DNA of 33,054 nt from Deltaproteobacteria bacterium. GTDB lineage: Bacteria > Desulfobacterota > Desulfuromonadia > Geobacterales > Pseudopelobacteraceae. Under the pieces are notes generated by a model. That model saw nothing but the letters and a program-made list of their open reading frames with translations. It was not told where the DNA came from and did not search any database. The translations under genes and the position numbers were made by a program. The stretch is from NCBI GenBank assembly GCA_014380135.1, contig JACMKN010000209.1, forward strand, positions 1 to 33,054, given 5' to 3'. Positions 9,001-16,618 of the stretch are shown piece by piece (the first letter of the stretch is position 1; each line of letters starts with the position of its first letter).

Positions 9001-9309
9001 CCTTACGATATCCAGAATTTTCCTTGTTTAGAAAGTGTGTTATCAGACAAAAAAATTCAAAAGCTTGGTGAACAATATTTAGATGATCTTGAATTGAATA
9101 GCGTCATGCTGGAACGCCAACAAAAGACTACAGGTACTACCCAAACACAATCATTCAAAATACAAAAATCTAAAGAATTATTAGACCAAATTGATGCAAC
9201 ATTAGCGGCTCATTACGGCCTTAATGATGAAGAACTCGATTTCATAATCAACTACGACATCAAATACCGCATGGGCATAGGCGCGGGAGGCGATGAGGAT
9301 GCAGAGTAA
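6055..9309 (+). CDS. Eco57I-like class I DNA methyltransferase, possibly with restriction function
   Basis: This 1084-residue protein has the adenine-N6 methyltransferase motifs: the AdoMet site VLDPTCGSGAFLF (Asp502-Gly508 core) and the catalytic NPPY (744-747) within FDVIIGNPPYLEQRE. The N-terminal ~200 residues (YQLEAIAEKSAFFVFVCE, YATRKKIDSAI, VTGRIGGAFN) belong to a large family of such long enzymes and may carry a degenerate or active nuclease fold; I could not identify catalytic residues. Residues ~750-1050 are probably the target-recognition region and are much more AT-rich than the rest (14 G/C in 8701-8760 against 31 in 7801-7860). The conserved end DEELDFIINYDIKYRMG closes the protein. 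GGAGGGG precedes the ATG, which abuts the true end of the helicase frame. It would modify host DNA so that the helicase spares it (inferred). Confidence 0.92.
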   Translation: MSIKKSVFSKLIKNFQLRELFNQLGWNHTTKKEPVAVDSQVYQLEAIAEKSAFFVFVCETSGKVPDYATRKKIDSAITKLYHQHLIIYTNSGKRQQVWQLVVKELDKPAVVRETPYFSTQEPELLLQKLQHLFFTIDEEDNITIADVTGRIGGAFNTNAEKVTKKFYEGFKKEHTAFLSFIKGITESQDKDWYASLMLNRLMFIYFIQKKGFLNNDKFYLKTKLAETQSRKGKDNFYSFYRNFLLVLFHQGLGSPDNKKLENELGKVPYLNGGLFDVHELETTYTTIQIEDKAFERIFSFFDEYEWHLDTRQKATGKEINPDVIGYIFEKYINDRAAMGAYYTKEDITDYIGKNCIIPFLFDELKRHYPAALNKGSDVWKLLQLHTSDYIYPAIQHGVELELPAEIAKGLGDVSQRGEWNKPAPTETGYALPTEIWREVVERRRRYAEVKGKIEAGEIHEINDLITYNLNITKFAIDVIQNRADPELIRHFYKALEKITVLDPTCGSGAFLFAAMNILEPLYEACIGRMHAFVDEGGTGKFKIFDEVLKRVDAPEHPNLQYFIFKTIILNNLFGVDIMHEAIEIAKLRLFLKLVATVDVDYKKSNMGLEPLPDIDFNIRSGNSLVGFVSIDEVKKAVEGQLGFHDKDIASIEEGADYVKRAFSAFREAQIENDTTKKGAKKELADRLHKLNNRLDVYLGKLYGKDPKKVSDYKAWHDSHQPFHWFAEFYEIIHDRGGFDVIIGNPPYLEQREVKYSVKGFVTAESGAIHSMCVERSFNVTSKYASISMIVPLALVSTQRMLSTQNVIESTSCAWYSNFSWRPGKLFDTVNRALTIFISRKTDSNRVFSTNYKKWNAHSRDELMNQISYCEIPHDRHTSWRPKIGNKTEIKILEKLLKTGSSIGKFYGKSDNRVYYRTTGGLYWKIFTDFAPKFVLNGKKGHSSRETWFTLGTKSHIKSAVAVLSSDLFWWWYTVTSNLRDLNPYDIQNFPCLESVLSDKKIQKLGEQYLDDLELNSVMLERQQKTTGTTQTQSFKIQKSKELLDQIDATLAAHYGLNDEELDFIINYDIKYRMGIGAGGDEDAE

Positions 9310-9312
9310 ACC

Positions 9313-9756
9313 TTGATCGCCCCCTTACTTCATACACTTGGCAATACAGCACTCCTGCAGCAGTACAAAGTTGCCTTCCTCTGTTCGCGCAAATGCCCTG
9401 CCGCAGTAGTCCTTAAATCATTCGACTGGGCCATAGAACAACGCGACAAGGGCACCTGTATCATATCCGGTTTTCATTCTCGTATCGAGAAAGACGTACT
9501 CCATTATCTGCTGAAAGGCACTCAACCGGTCATCTTGGCCCTGGCCCGTGGCATGATGAAGAAATGGCCGTCAGAGATTAAGGCCGCTCTCGATGCCGAC
9601 CGTCTGCTGATCATTACCCGCTACGCCGACAGCGTCACCCATGCATCAGAAGAAACCTGCTTCCAGCGCAATCGCCTTATGATGGAACTGGCTGATGAGG
9701 TCGTAATCGGCTATGCCTCGCCGGGTGGGAATCTGGAACGGTTGTGCGGGGAGTAA
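9313..9756 (+). CDS. SLOG/DprA-like Rossmann protein of the defence operon
   Basis: The 147-residue product contains KVAFLCSRKCPA, a strand plus nucleotide-loop type start, then GTCIISGFHSRIEKDVLHYLLKGTQPVILALARGM, and the strand LLIITRYADSVTHAS near residue 97. This resembles the DprA/SLOG Rossmann fold, which binds nucleotides or single-stranded DNA and is common in defence loci. It begins at TTG four bases after the methyltransferase stop; no in-frame ATG exists before the conserved core, and an in-frame TAA just upstream excludes a longer start. The position implies co-transcription. Its role may be sensing or DNA binding; that is inferred, and the family call is from pattern memory. Confidence 0.72.
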   Translation: MIAPLLHTLGNTALLQQYKVAFLCSRKCPAAVVLKSFDWAIEQRDKGTCIISGFHSRIEKDVLHYLLKGTQPVILALARGMMKKWPSEIKAALDADRLLIITRYADSVTHASEETCFQRNRLMMELADEVVIGYASPGGNLERLCGE

Positions 9757-9940
9757 GAGAGTGCGGCGAAAAGCACTTCTCGACGATCGGGGTTGATCAA
9801 GGTGGTGAGAACTCTGAAAGAGGCGCTGACAATGTAATATGATCTGCTTATATGGCCTTGATCGCGGCGTAAATTTCTGCTGCGGATGTTTTGCAAACAA
9901 ATTATCTTTCAACGCACAATAATCAGTCGGTTGCGACACG

Positions 9941-10102
9941 GTTTCACGCAGAAAGACGGCTGCCTCAGTCTACATCAATGGCGATCACAACATTCCGGCG
10001 GTGCTGACCACCACCGAAGACGAAGGGGGCATCACCAAGTCGCTCAAACTGCGCCAGATCGAGCCGGAGATTTTAAGCAGGATGTTTGAGGGGGAAGTTT
10101 AG
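9941..10102 (+). pseudogene. C-terminal remnant of a larger protein, possibly a DNA methyltransferase
   Basis: One plus-strand frame without a proper start reads ASVYINGDHNIPAVLTTTED, then GGITKSLKLRQIEPEILSRMFEGEV, and stops at TAG 10100-10102. The strong protein character and the abrupt loss of homology-like sequence upstream suggest the tail end of a deleted gene. It reminds me of C termini of large DNA methyltransferases in restriction loci, but I cannot name it with confidence. Confidence 0.45.
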
Positions 10103-10105
10103 ACA

Positions 10106-10390
10106 TCAAAAAGAGTCTGGCCACTGTTGTGCACCATGAAAAATTCTCAGTATTTGGATCTTATCACGTTTGATTCGATAGGCGGCAATGAAGGGAGTAC
10201 GGACGATGACCAGCTCTCTCGTCCCTTTGACACGACCTGCCCGGCCGCGTTGGCGATGCTCAATCAACCCCGCTATCTGCTGTTCAATTTCATCACCTTG
10301 TTCAATGGCAGCCACCGGATTATCGTCAGCAATAAAGTCAACTATCGTGTTGAAATCACGCTCGGCAGCAGGCAACCATTCGATAATCAT
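10106..10390 (-). CDS. RelE/ParE-family toxin
   Basis: The 94-residue protein has the full ParE/RelE layout: MIIEWLPAAERDFNTIVDFIADDNPVAA at the start, a central RAGRVKGTRELVIVRTPFIAAYRI, and the final strand KIQILRIFHGAQQWP. Such toxins poison DNA gyrase (ParE) or cut translated mRNA (RelE); which applies cannot be told here. It overlaps the antitoxin stop by ATGA (10387-10390), so the two are translationally coupled. Length and motifs look intact, unlike the toxin at 2029. Confidence 0.9.
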   Translation of the reverse strand: MIIEWLPAAERDFNTIVDFIADDNPVAAIEQGDEIEQQIAGLIEHRQRGRAGRVKGTRELVIVRTPFIAAYRIKRDKIQILRIFHGAQQWPDSF

Positions 10391-10761
10391 GATGGTTTGC
10401 TCTTTATGGCGCGAGCTTGCATAGTTTTCTTTTTCTCGTTCCAGCGGGAACTGACCGTCTCGTGGGGAATAAACTCTGTCACGGGGTTATCGGCAACGAC
10501 CAAAGCGGTTTCCACTTGGCTGTGGAACCATTGGTCATGTTTTTGCGCGACATCGGATGGTGAAGAAGCTTCAAATACATCCGGTTCAATCGCTCCCATA
10601 TGATAAAGCGGCAATTCTGTAGTGCTCTGTTTATGAGACTTAGTTTTGATGGTTTTTGCTTTCAGGTATTCAGCAAAATCAAGGACCTCATTGACCTTGG
10701 CGGGTGGCAGTTCGCGCAGAAGGTTCAGAACCCGTTCAGTTTTATGTGCAAGCGATGACAT
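10387..10761 (-). CDS. Composite antitoxin: DUF2281/VapB-like N terminus joined to a ParD/StbD-like C terminus
   Basis: The 124-residue product combines two antitoxin-like parts. Residues 8-36 (ERVLNLLRELPPAKVNEVLDFAEYLKAK) resemble the DUF2281 antitoxin family, and residues 50-65 (ELPLYHMGAIEPDVFE) resemble the linker found in those proteins. Residues 75-110 (HDQWFHSQVETALVVADNP, then TEFIPHETVSSRW) resemble the short antitoxins usually paired with ParE. At 124 residues it is longer than either family alone. GGAGG lies just before the ATG and a promoter precedes it. It should neutralise the overlapping ParE-like toxin. The composite reading is from pattern recognition. Confidence 0.8.
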   Translation of the reverse strand: MSSLAHKTERVLNLLRELPPAKVNEVLDFAEYLKAKTIKTKSHKQSTTELPLYHMGAIEPDVFEASSPSDVAQKHDQWFHSQVETALVVADNPVTEFIPHETVSSRWNEKKKTMQARAIKSKPS

Positions 10762-10781
10762 ATCGACACCTCCGAGCTTGA

Positions 10782-10810
10782 AAGATAACAGTATATGAAG
10801 ATGCCGTCAA
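10782..10810 (-). promoter_or_regulatory. Promoter of the ParE-type toxin-antitoxin operon
   Basis: On the minus strand TTGACG (10810-10805) and TATCTT (10787-10782) are 17 bases apart, about 20 bases before the antitoxin ATG at 10761. The -35 box matches five of six consensus bases and the -10 box four. Confidence 0.5.
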
Positions 10811-10868
10811 TTAGTTGAATTCGTAGGAGCGGCATGTTTGCGCGATAATTTGTAAAGGAATAATACCA

Positions 10869-11075
10869 ATGAGCTTTCATAAACAGCTGGTACTCAATCG
10901 CTGGATGTACGGCTTCTTCTGTGGCCGCAGCCTGCACGCATTTAAAGCTCGTCTTGGCGATGACCGGCATGAGGGGATTGAAGATGACGGCCAGACTCGC
11001 TTCTTTCATGAGTTGTCACGCAATCTAGTTGCGACTCTGCTTCTTGTACGTGGGCTGTTCCTGTGGTATTTTTAA
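10869..11075 (+). pseudogene. N-terminal remnant of a defence-type protein, possibly a helicase
   Basis: The frame starts MSFHKQLVLNRWMYGFF and continues LHAFKARLGDDRHEGIEDD, then GQTRFFHELSRNL. After about residue 52 it becomes non-protein-like (VATLLLVRGLFLWYF) and stops 34 bases before the next gene. I associate this start with long helicase-type proteins of restriction and defence loci, from memory and without certainty. A spaced AAAGGA precedes the ATG. With the tail fragment at 9941-10102 it suggests that one or two further defence genes once occupied this stretch and were mostly deleted. Confidence 0.5.
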
Positions 11076-11109
11076 GACTCGTTTAAACACTTGCAGACAG
11101 GAGTCCATC

Positions 11110-11514
11110 ATGACAATTCAGCAGCAGATCGAAAAATTTCTGGCATCGCCCGCCTTTGGCGTGGTGGGCGCATCCACCAACCGCCACAAGTATGGCAACA
11201 AGGTACTGCGCTGCTATCTGCAGCATGGCAAGACGTCTATTCCGGTTAATTCCAAAGAATCCGAGATAGAAGGGGTGTCCTGCGTTGCGACCATTGACGG
11301 CCTGCCGGCGGAGGTCAAGAGCATCTCGATGATCACTCCCCCGGCCGTGACGGCACAACTGGTGCCGCTGGCCATCGCCAAGGGAATCGAGAATATCTGG
11401 ATGCAGCCGGGCGCCGAGCATCCCGATGCGGTGGCGCTCTGCCAAAAAAGCGGAATTAATGTTATTGCCGACGGAAGCTGTGTGCTGGTGGTGCTGGGCT
11501 ATCATGAACACTGA
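11110..11514 (+). CDS. CoA-binding protein (YccU-like)
   Basis: The 134-residue protein is a single Rossmann CoA-binding domain. It has FGVVGASTNRHKYGNKVLRCYLQHG at the N terminus, the middle strand SISMITPPAV, the conserved GIENIWMQPGAEHPDAV and the C-terminal GINVIADGSCVLVVL. The start at 11110 follows AGGAG (11099-11103). The specific cellular role of the family is unknown; binding of CoA or an acyl-CoA is inferred from the fold. It is the first intact backbone gene after the defence island and is followed by a terminator, so it is probably expressed alone. Confidence 0.9.
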   Translation: MTIQQQIEKFLASPAFGVVGASTNRHKYGNKVLRCYLQHGKTSIPVNSKESEIEGVSCVATIDGLPAEVKSISMITPPAVTAQLVPLAIAKGIENIWMQPGAEHPDAVALCQKSGINVIADGSCVLVVLGYHEH

Positions 11515-11594
11515 AAGCGAGGCGCCGCATTTTTTCGGCAACTGGTGAGTAAATGCTTGCCATACCAACGAAAACCTGACATAGTGGCATACTT

Positions 11595-11626
11595 CGACGG
11601 GCATAACTGCCCGTCGTTTTATTTTT
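11595..11626 (+). terminator. Rho-independent terminator after the CoA-binding gene
   Basis: A 9-base perfect stem, CGACGGGCA (11595-11603) and TGCCCGTCG (11608-11616), with a 4-base loop, is followed by TTTTATTTTT. Confidence 0.88.
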
Positions 11627-11648
11627 CAGGAATTGAGGAGTTTTACCG

Positions 11649-13454
11649 ATGCAGGAACGAATCAGAAACATAGCCATTATTGCCCACGTTGACCACGGCA
11701 AGACCACCCTGGTTGATGCCATGCTTAAACACGCCGGAGTTTACCGCGCCAATGAAGCCATAACCGAGCGGGTCATGGACTCGAATGACCTTGAGAAAGA
11801 GCGCGGCATCACCATCCTGGCCAAGAGCCTCTCGATCCATCACGGCCAATACAAGATCAATATCGTTGATACCCCCGGTCACGCCGACTTCGGCGGTGAG
11901 GTGGAGCGAGTTCTCAAGATGGTGGACTCCGTACTGCTGCTGGTGGACGCCCTGGACGGCCCCATGCCGCAGACCCGCTTCGTACTGAAAAAATCGCTCG
12001 ACCTGAACTTGAAGCCGATCGTAGTCATCAACAAGATCGACCGCCCCGGCAGCCGCCCGGAGGAAGTCCTTAATATGGTATTCGATCTCTTCTGCGAACT
12101 GAATGCATCCGACGATCAGCTCGATTTTCCGGTGGTCTACACCAGTGCCAAGATGGGCTACGCCAAGCTGGATATCAACGTCGAGTCGAACAGCATGGAA
12201 CCGCTCTTTGCGGTGGTAGAGGCCAACGTGCGTCCCCCCAAGGGAGATGTCAATGCACCCTTCCAGATGCTGATCGCCAACATCGATTACAACGACTACA
12301 TCGGCCGCATGGCGACCGGCCGTATTTTCAACGGCAAGGTTCGCGCTGGTGAAACGGTGGCCATGATCAAGCAGGACGGAACAATCACCAAGGGACGCAT
12401 CACCAAGCTGCTCGGCTACGAAGGGTTGAAGCAGGTCGATATTGAAGAGGCCGGAACGGGCGATATCGTTACCGTGGCCGGGTTCGAAGAGGTCAGCATC
12501 GGCGAAACCCTGGCCTCGGCCGAGAACCCCATCGCGGTTCCCTACGTCTCCATCGACGAGCCGACCCTGTCGATGAACTTCATCGTCAACACCTCCCCCT
12601 TTGCCGGTCGCGAAGGTAAATGGGTCACCTCGCGCAACATCCGCGAGCGCCTGACCAAAGAACTGCGCACCAATGTTTCCCTGCGAGTAGCGGACACCGA
12701 CAGCCCTGATACTTTCATGGTTTCCGGCCGCGGCGAGCTGCACCTCTCGATCCTGATCGAGACTATGCGCCGCGAAGGATTTGAGCTGGCTGTTTCCAAG
12801 CCTGAAGTCATCGTCCGGATCAAGGACGGCGTCAAAATGGAGCCTATGGAGTATCTGGTGGTGGACGTCGCCTCCGAGTTTCAGGGCGCCATCATCGAGA
12901 AAATGGGGCCACGCAAAGGGGAAATGGTTGCCATGGCCCCCATGGGCGAGATGGTCCGTCTGGAGTTCATCATACCGGCGCGTGGCCTGATCGGTCTGCG
13001 CGGTGAGGTTCTGACCGATACCCGTGGCACGGCGGTCATGACCCATACTTTTCACGAATATGCCCCTTACAAGGGTGACATCCCCGGCCGTAAAAACGGT
13101 GCTCTGATGGCCATGGACCATGGCGAAACCACCGCCTATTCGCTGGACGCCCTGCAGCCGCGCGGCACACTCTTCATCGGAGCCGGGGTCGAAGTCTACG
13201 GCGGCATGATCATCGGCCAGAACAACAAGGATAACGATCTGGATATCAACCCCTGCAAGGGCAAGAAGTTGACCAACGTACGTGCCTCCGGCACCGACGA
13301 CGCCATCAAGCTGACCCCGCCACGCATAATGACGCTTGAACAGGCGCTGGAGTTTATCGAGGACGACGAACTGGTGGAGGTTACCCCCAATTCAATTCGT
13401 CTGCGTAAGAAAGAGCTCGATCCCAACCGGCGCAAGCGGTCATCCAAAGGGTAG
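11649..13454 (+). CDS. typA: Translational GTPase TypA/BipA
   Basis: The 601-residue protein is a ribosome-associated GTPase of the EF-G-like class, involved in 50S assembly and stress or cold adaptation. It shows the G1 loop AHVDHGKTT (residues 12-20), the switch region ERGITI, DTPGH (G3) and NKIDRPGSRP (G4). These are followed by the beta-barrel domain, the EF-G-like domains (SGRGELHLSILIETMRREG) and the TypA-specific C terminus ending DPNRRKRSSKG. Length is normal for the family. GAGGAG at 11635-11640 supports the start. It stands alone between two terminators. Confidence 0.98.
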   Translation: MQERIRNIAIIAHVDHGKTTLVDAMLKHAGVYRANEAITERVMDSNDLEKERGITILAKSLSIHHGQYKINIVDTPGHADFGGEVERVLKMVDSVLLLVDALDGPMPQTRFVLKKSLDLNLKPIVVINKIDRPGSRPEEVLNMVFDLFCELNASDDQLDFPVVYTSAKMGYAKLDINVESNSMEPLFAVVEANVRPPKGDVNAPFQMLIANIDYNDYIGRMATGRIFNGKVRAGETVAMIKQDGTITKGRITKLLGYEGLKQVDIEEAGTGDIVTVAGFEEVSIGETLASAENPIAVPYVSIDEPTLSMNFIVNTSPFAGREGKWVTSRNIRERLTKELRTNVSLRVADTDSPDTFMVSGRGELHLSILIETMRREGFELAVSKPEVIVRIKDGVKMEPMEYLVVDVASEFQGAIIEKMGPRKGEMVAMAPMGEMVRLEFIIPARGLIGLRGEVLTDTRGTAVMTHTFHEYAPYKGDIPGRKNGALMAMDHGETTAYSLDALQPRGTLFIGAGVEVYGGMIIGQNNKDNDLDINPCKGKKLTNVRASGTDDAIKLTPPRIMTLEQALEFIEDDELVEVTPNSIRLRKKELDPNRRKRSSKG

Positions 13455-13478
13455 TTTGTCTTTGTTTTTCGAACAAAG

Positions 13479-13508
13479 AAGGCCGGGATTTATTTCCCGG
13501 CCTTTTTT
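13479..13508 (+). terminator. Rho-independent terminator after typA
   Basis: AAGGCCGGGA (13479-13488) pairs perfectly with TCCCGGCCTT (13495-13504) around a 6-base loop and is followed by a T-run. A smaller hairpin (CTTTG/CAAAG) lies just upstream. Confidence 0.9.
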
Positions 13509-13640
13509 GTGTAAAAAGCGTTATTGGCGAATCAACGTTATGTAAATAACTGGATTTAAACATTTCATAAGTGCTATATAACTATGGATTCTGAACCCGG
13601 GAAGTTTTGTTGTCACTCCGGATTTAGCAGAGGAATGGGC

Positions 13641-16193
13641 ATGGAGCAGAATACTTCAATTCCCAATTACAGCACATTCAAGCGCGCCATCGTTTCTGCT
13701 GTCAGCGTTCTGATACTGTTTATCATCGGTTTTTCCGTCTGGAAAGCGGTGGTGGAGTATCGCCTGACGATCCGTGCCGCCGAGCTGCAGTCACGTGGTT
13801 ATGCCAGAGCACTCAAGGAGCATGCTGATCGAGCCTTCGGCGAGGCTGACAACATCCTGCTGGATACCCTGGATCATATCAGACAGCATGGCGGTATCAA
13901 CAAAGAGAGCAGCTCCTCTCTTCGCGATTTTCTGAATCGCCATCCCCGCAACATCCCTCAGGTCGGCGCAATATTTCTGGTCAATCGTGAGGGCCTGTTG
14001 TTTGGCCATACCCTTAATGACGATGTCAAGCAAATCAGCGTGGCTGACCGCGAATATTTTTTGCATCATCGCGCCAACCCCGAAGATGACACCCCTTTTC
14101 TATCGCGCCCGGCAAAAAGCAGGGTCAACGGCAAGTGGCGTTTTTACCTGTCGCGACCGGTCCGTTCGGCCAGCGGAACCTTTGATGGCCTGGTGGCGGT
14201 TGCCTTTGAAATGGAATATTTTCAGGAGTTCTATGCTTCTCTGGACCTTGGAAAAAAGGGTCGGATAGTCATTCTGAGGAAAGACGGCGTGATGCTTCTT
14301 TCGCAGCCCTTCAAGGAATCCGACTTCTCCGCCGATTTCAAGAAGTCACATTTATTCAGGACCTATCTTCCCAAGGCACCCGGCGGAACCTTCCGTGTCG
14401 CCAGCGGCAAGGCCCTGTTGGAATCCCAGGGCCGCATCATTTCTTACGAATCGTTGTACAGCTTTCCGATAGTCGTCAATGCCAATATGGGAACCGATGA
14501 TGTGACGGCACCCTGGCGGGAAAGTACCTACAAGCAGGGCTTCATTACGCTGGCGGCCTGTCTGGCGCTGGTAGTTCTGACGGTAATCCTGCTGCGCCAG
14601 ATCAAGCGTATCGAGCAGGCTTATCGCCGCCAGGTCGAACAGCAAGCCGAGATCAGCACCGCCGGGGAACGCTATCGCCTGTTGGTCGATAATCTTCCGG
14701 TTGTCACCTGGCAATCGGATGAGCATGGCAAGACCCAGTTTATCAGCCGTGTTGCAACCAAGATTGAAGGGTATACACCCGAAGAAATCTACGCTGGCGG
14801 GAACGCGCTCTGGCTTGACAGAATTCATCCCGACGATTTGCAGATGGTTTCCGAGGCATTCAGGGCGCTGTTTGCAGACGGAGCGGTCTACGACATTCAG
14901 TTCCGCATAAAACACAAGGCCGGACACTGGATCTGGGTGCATGATTTCGCATTTGCAACTTCACTGCAAAATGGCGTCAAGGTTGCTCATGGCGTGTTCA
15001 GTGATGTCACTGCCCGCAAACAGGCCGAGGATGAGCGCGACCAGCTGGAAATACAGCTGCGACAGGCGCAGAAGATGGAGGCGATCGGGCATCTGGCAGG
15101 TGGAATTGCCCACGATTTCAATAACCTGCTGACGCCTATCATGGGCTATGCCGAAATGGCGGCTGCCTCGGTTTCAGATCAGGATCCTTTGGTTCCCAGG
15201 CTGGCCGGTATCATTGCCGCTGCCCACAAGGCCAAAGAACTGACTCAACAGCTGTTGAGCTTCGGACGCCGGCAGTCAATTGTCACCGAGGTAATTGACC
15301 TGAACGAAGTCATTCTCTCCTTTAATGACATTGTGCGGCGCACCATCCGGGAAAGTATTCGTATCGACCTGCTGCTTGATCCGGAAGGTTCATACATCAA
15401 GGCCGACAGATCCCAGATAGAGCAGATCATTCTCAATATGACCGTCAACGCCCAGGATGCTTTTGACGGAACTCATGGGCGGATCAATATTGAGACCTGC
15501 CGGGTGTGGATGGATGGGGAGAATGCACGTTTGCATCCCGGCATGCTGCCAGGAGAATATGTGCTGCTTTCGTTCCGCGACAATGGCTGTGGAATGAGCG
15601 CTGATGTGGTGAACCATATCTTCGAGCCGTTTTTCACCACTAAACGGGTCGGCCATGGCACCGGTCTTGGTCTGGCCACAGTCTACGGCATCGTCAAGCA
15701 GCATGACGCCCACATTGCGGTTGTCAGTCAAGAAGATGAGGGTACTACCTTCACAATTTATTTCCCCTGTTGTGATCAGGTCCCCCTGTTTCAACCACAG
15801 ATTGCTCAGCGGGATCACAGCCGGAACAGTGGAGAGGCAACAATCCTGGTGGTTGAGGATAATGAAATGGTCAGGGAGATGGTGCGGGAAATGCTGGAGG
15901 GGAGTGGCTATACAATCCTGACGGCCGCCGATCCGCTCGCAGCGATTGAGCTACTTGCCGGATGCGGTACCGGTATCGATCTGCTGGTCTCGGATGTGGT
16001 TATGCCCGGCATGAACGGGCCGGAGTTGTATGAACAGCTGGTCGTGCAGTTGCCCTCTCTCAAGGTTGTGTACATATCCGGTTATCCGGTCAACCCCGGT
16101 TTGCGGGGCGTACATTTTGAGGACGAAGTGAATTACCTGCAAAAACCCTTTACCGCCGAAGCCTTGCTGGAACGAATCAGGCAGGTGCTGTGA
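13641..16193 (+). CDS. Membrane-bound hybrid histidine kinase (PDC sensor-PAS-HisKA-HATPase-REC)
   Basis: The 850-residue protein has a first membrane segment (about residues 14-33, [15 protein letters not shown]) and a ~250-residue periplasmic double-Cache (PDC)-type sensor. A second membrane segment follows (around [18 protein letters not shown]), then a PAS domain ([15 protein letters not shown] to [15 protein letters not shown]). The HisKA motif [16 protein letters not shown] carries His491. The ATPase domain has DNGCGMS (Asp647) and [11 protein letters not shown] (from Gly673). A C-terminal receiver has acceptor Asp785 (SDVVMPG) and Lys835. The ligand is unknown. No output domain or adjacent response regulator gene is present, so the phosphate probably passes to a partner elsewhere. 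ATG 13641 is chosen for its spacing from AGAGG (13629-13633); ATGs at 13584 and 13635 are less likely. Confidence 0.95.
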   Translation: MEQNTSIPNYSTFKRAIVSAVSVLILFIIGFSVWKAVVEYRLTIRAAELQSRGYARALKEHADRAFGEADNILLDTLDHIRQHGGINKESSSSLRDFLNRHPRNIPQVGAIFLVNREGLLFGHTLNDDVKQISVADREYFLHHRANPEDDTPFLSRPAKSRVNGKWRFYLSRPVRSASGTFDGLVAVAFEMEYFQEFYASLDLGKKGRIVILRKDGVMLLSQPFKESDFSADFKKSHLFRTYLPKAPGGTFRVASGKALLESQGRIISYESLYSFPIVVNANMGTDDVTAPWRESTYKQGFITLAACLALVVLTVILLRQIKRIEQAYRRQVEQQAEISTAGERYRLLVDNLPVVTWQSDEHGKTQFISRVATKIEGYTPEEIYAGGNALWLDRIHPDDLQMVSEAFRALFADGAVYDIQFRIKHKAGHWIWVHDFAFATSLQNGVKVAHGVFSDVTARKQAEDERDQLEIQLRQAQKMEAIGHLAGGIAHDFNNLLTPIMGYAEMAAASVSDQDPLVPRLAGIIAAAHKAKELTQQLLSFGRRQSIVTEVIDLNEVILSFNDIVRRTIRESIRIDLLLDPEGSYIKADRSQIEQIILNMTVNAQDAFDGTHGRINIETCRVWMDGENARLHPGMLPGEYVLLSFRDNGCGMSADVVNHIFEPFFTTKRVGHGTGLGLATVYGIVKQHDAHIAVVSQEDEGTTFTIYFPCCDQVPLFQPQIAQRDHSRNSGEATILVVEDNEMVREMVREMLEGSGYTILTAADPLAAIELLAGCGTGIDLLVSDVVMPGMNGPELYEQLVVQLPSLKVVYISGYPVNPGLRGVHFEDEVNYLQKPFTAEALLERIRQVL

Positions 16194-16214
16194 CGTTTTT
16201 CTCTTCCCCTTCTT

Positions 16215-16568
16215 TCAAAAAGATACACTGGCCACAACACTGAAGCCGTTGATGGCAGAATTTTCTTCTCTCTGAGGTTTGCGTTGCTGTTCCGCTGGCT
16301 TGAATTGATCAGCCGGCGAATTGTACGCAACGATGAAGCGTGCGCATCCGCACTGGATCAGGAAATCACCTTTTTCATCAAGTTTCATCCGGAGCTTCTG
16401 CAGTGCGGGAAGGGCATTGCCGCTAGAACTTGCGGACAGCGGTACGGCACTGCGCAAAAAGAGCTCTGTTTCGGCCCATACGGGCGTAGCGAGTAGTGAA
16501 ATGAGAACGGATACGAGGATGGGGATCGCTGCGATGCTGCTTGTTGTTCGAGGATGTCGGGCCTTCAT
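16215..16568 (-). CDS. Small exported protein under GEMM riboswitch control
   Basis: I do not recognise this 117-residue protein. It begins with a clear Sec signal: basic MKARHPR, the hydrophobic stretch IAAIPILVSVLISLLA and cleavage site PVWA/ETE. The mature part of ~85 residues contains ALQKLRMKLDEKGDFL and a short CGC motif (IQCGCARFIV), and has no transmembrane segment. GGGGGAG (16578-16572) lies just before the ATG. The leader carries a GEMM-type riboswitch, a terminator and a further hairpin (16589-16608), which strongly supports a real, regulated gene. It converges on the hybrid kinase gene, with 21 bases between the two stops. The C-terminal ~30 residues look less protein-like, so a frameshift near the end is possible. 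Confidence 0.65.
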   Translation of the reverse strand: MKARHPRTTSSIAAIPILVSVLISLLATPVWAETELFLRSAVPLSASSSGNALPALQKLRMKLDEKGDFLIQCGCARFIVAYNSPADQFKPAEQQRKPQREENSAINGFSVVASVSF

Positions 16569-16618
16569 GATCTCCCCCTTTCACGGGCGTTGCGCATGTA
16601 AGCGCAACGTTCGGCGAC

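Noticed and set aside
2735-9309. Complete DISARM or BREX system
   Set aside because: Only a helicase and methyltransferase of comparable type are present; no DUF1998 (drmB), pglZ, brxC or related core genes are seen.
9711-9939. Minus-strand frames between the SLOG gene and the next remnant
   Set aside because: One ends in a short protein-like string (SAAEIYAAIKAI) but there is no supported start or longer homology-like stretch.
11643-13121. Long minus-strand frame of 492 codons opposite typA
   Set aside because: It is the mirror of the typA reading frame, rich in His, Gly and Asp as expected of antisense translation, and has no domain.
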